Source: an uncultured Lachnospiraceae bacterium (GTDB lineage: Bacteria > Bacillota > Clostridia > Lachnospirales > Lachnospiraceae). From it: DNA of 6,300 nt. Both the position numbers and the translations under genes were made by a program. Below are positions 5,379-6,300 of this stretch, one piece after another; the stretch's first letter is position 1, and each line of letters starts with the position of its first letter. Under the pieces are notes generated by a model, which saw nothing but the letters and a program-made list of their open reading frames with translations, was not told the origin of the DNA and did no database searches. Where the stretch lies: positions 1 to 6,300 of the forward strand of contig CAMAHO010000129.1 of the NCBI GenBank assembly GCA_945834545.1. The letters are read 5' to 3'.

Positions 5379-6300
5379 TTAGTTCTTCAACATATGCGTC
5401 ATAACCCTGGCATTTGTGTATACCAGCGAGTCTTCTGCATTTGTGCCCACTTCATCAACAATATACGCTTCCACAATCACCTTATAGTTTGCATAGATAT
5501 GACCAGCTTTCTCAAATTCCTTTCCGGTAATAACCGAAAAATCAAAAGGCAGTGAATATATCTTTTCCTGACTTTCCTCACTGGGTGATGCATTCAACGT
5601 AGGTGTAAAGGAACAAATGATGTTCAGCTTCTTGCCACCTTCAGAATAACTAGGTTGTGTCTTTTTTCCATTCTCCAGGTTACCTGTTTCTGTCATAGCT
5701 TCTTCGATAACCTTGATATCCTTTAAATAGTCTGTTAGAACCAGAGGTTTCGATGTGTCATAGGTACCATCATCCTGCTTCTGATACAAAGATAATGTAA
5801 ACATCAGTTTTTTGTTCTCCCCGCTTAGTACACCGGCATCCAACTGAGAATAATCATATCGTGCAATTGCATTCACAGTTGTCAGGCTAAGCTTCTCGTC
5901 AACAGGATTATACAAGGTATCACCGTAATTAATACCAAGCTGAATATTGCTATCGCCTTTTTCAACAGCCTCCTGACTCTCTCTTAAATTGACAGAAAGC
6001 TTTGCCCTGGATACTACCTTGGTATAATAACGGTCACCATCGTCAGCTTTCGCTATGATACCTATGGGAAGTGTATTCTTGTCTGTAGACACTCTGGATT
6101 TAGAGCAAACGCCTATCCCACCGCTGGTAGGGAATTTCTGTTGTTCCACATCATTGTATTGCAATGTAATAACAGCCTTAACCTTCAAGGAATGATTATA
6201 TGCCAAATCATTCCTTGGTAACAGAACGGGTTGAAGGACCAATTCTGAAACGCCATAGTATTCCTCCGTTTCCAAAATCTGTGTCGCTACTTTGAATTTC
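5379..6300 (-). CDS. Large probable surface protein, C-terminal part (5' end outside window)
   Basis: The frame is open to the right edge (reading KFKVATQILETEEYYG), so the 306 residues seen are only the C-terminal part; a TTG at 6275 is an internal Leu codon, not a start. I do not recognise a named family. Visible features are alternating hydrophobic/polar strands suggesting beta-sandwich domains, for example SLKVKAVITLQYND, RAKLSVNLRES and LMFTLSLYQKQDDGTYD, and a terminal module with GHIYANYKVIVEAYIVD and LVYTNARVM just before the stop. There is no LPXTG and no membrane segment in this part. Sampled stretches look more AT-rich (about 37-45% GC) than the downstream paralogues (about 53-55%). 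Its position directly upstream, on the same strand, of a SipW export operon suggests it is another exported component, perhaps a large scaffold or adhesin; this rests on context, and its signal peptide is not in the window. Confidence 0.75.
   Translation of the reverse strand, partial: KFKVATQILETEEYYGVSELVLQPVLLPRNDLAYNHSLKVKAVITLQYNDVEQQKFPTSGGIGVCSKSRVSTDKNTLPIGIIAKADDGDRYYTKVVSRAKLSVNLRESQEAVEKGDSNIQLGINYGDTLYNPVDEKLSLTTVNAIARYDYSQLDAGVLSGENKKLMFTLSLYQKQDDGTYDTSKPLVLTDYLKDIKVIEEAMTETGNLENGKKTQPSYSEGGKKLNIICSFTPTLNASPSEESQEKIYSLPFDFSVITGKEFEKAGHIYANYKVIVEAYIVDEVGTNAEDSLVYTNARVMTHMLKN

Noticed and set aside
5334..5555. Plus-strand 73-codon ORF across the intergenic hairpin
   Set aside because: It reads through the hairpin and the antisense of the upstream gene's 3' end, with no family features in its translation.
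6273..6275. TTG as the start of the right-hand gene
   Set aside because: The frame continues open upstream to the window edge and no ribosome binding site precedes this TTG, so it is an internal Leu codon.
1..6300. CRISPR array, tRNA, rRNA or insertion sequence
   Set aside because: I saw no regularly spaced repeats, tRNA-like or rRNA-like segments, or transposase motifs; the window is almost fully taken up by minus-strand genes.

Overview
The window is a stretch of a low-to-mid GC Firmicutes chromosome, most likely a gut-type Clostridia of the Lachnospiraceae kind. The support is strong AGGAGG-type ribosome binding sites, a vegetative sigma-A promoter, an ER/SipW-type signal peptidase and several proteins with the SipW-cognate Ala-Trp-Phe signal peptide. 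The exact genus cannot be read from the sequence. Every gene I can support lies on the minus strand, so transcription runs from high to low coordinates. Both ends of the window cut through genes.

In transcription order: (1) 6300-5379 is the C-terminal 306 residues of a larger, probably extracellular beta-rich protein I do not recognise. (2) 5378-5245 is the only real intergenic space. It holds a strong hairpin just after that gene, then a near-perfect sigma-A promoter (TTGAAA, 17 bp, TATAAT with an extended TG motif) with a 6+6 inverted repeat over the -10, then a strong ribosome binding site. (3) 5244-1868 carries four tandem, divergent paralogues of 290, 277, 287 and 265 aa. Each has an N-terminal SipW-class signal peptide, a central Pro-Val-Ser/Thr-Thr motif and a C-terminal Leu/Met-Glu-Gly-Cys-Asp-x-x-Cys motif; the last paralogue has lost the first Cys. 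(4) 1841-1101 encodes a SipW-type signal peptidase with a Ser/His/Asp active site and an extra charged, alanine-rich predicted coiled-coil tail. (5) 1108-1 encodes the first 369 residues of a membrane-anchored, McrB/MoxR-like AAA+ ATPase with intact Walker A and B motifs. It has no entry among closed ORFs because it runs off the left edge.

The last six genes are packed with gaps of 3 to 26 bp or overlaps of 4 and 8 bp, so they look like one translationally coupled operon driven by the promoter at about 5318-5290. The simplest reading is a dedicated surface-protein export and assembly cassette: four exported subunits, their own signal peptidase, and a cytoplasm-facing AAA+ machine tethered in the same membrane. 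It resembles the TapA-SipW-TasA fibre logic of Bacillus but with different subunits and an added ATPase. The fibre or assembly function is inference; the signal peptides, paralogy, peptidase active site and ATPase motifs are seen directly.
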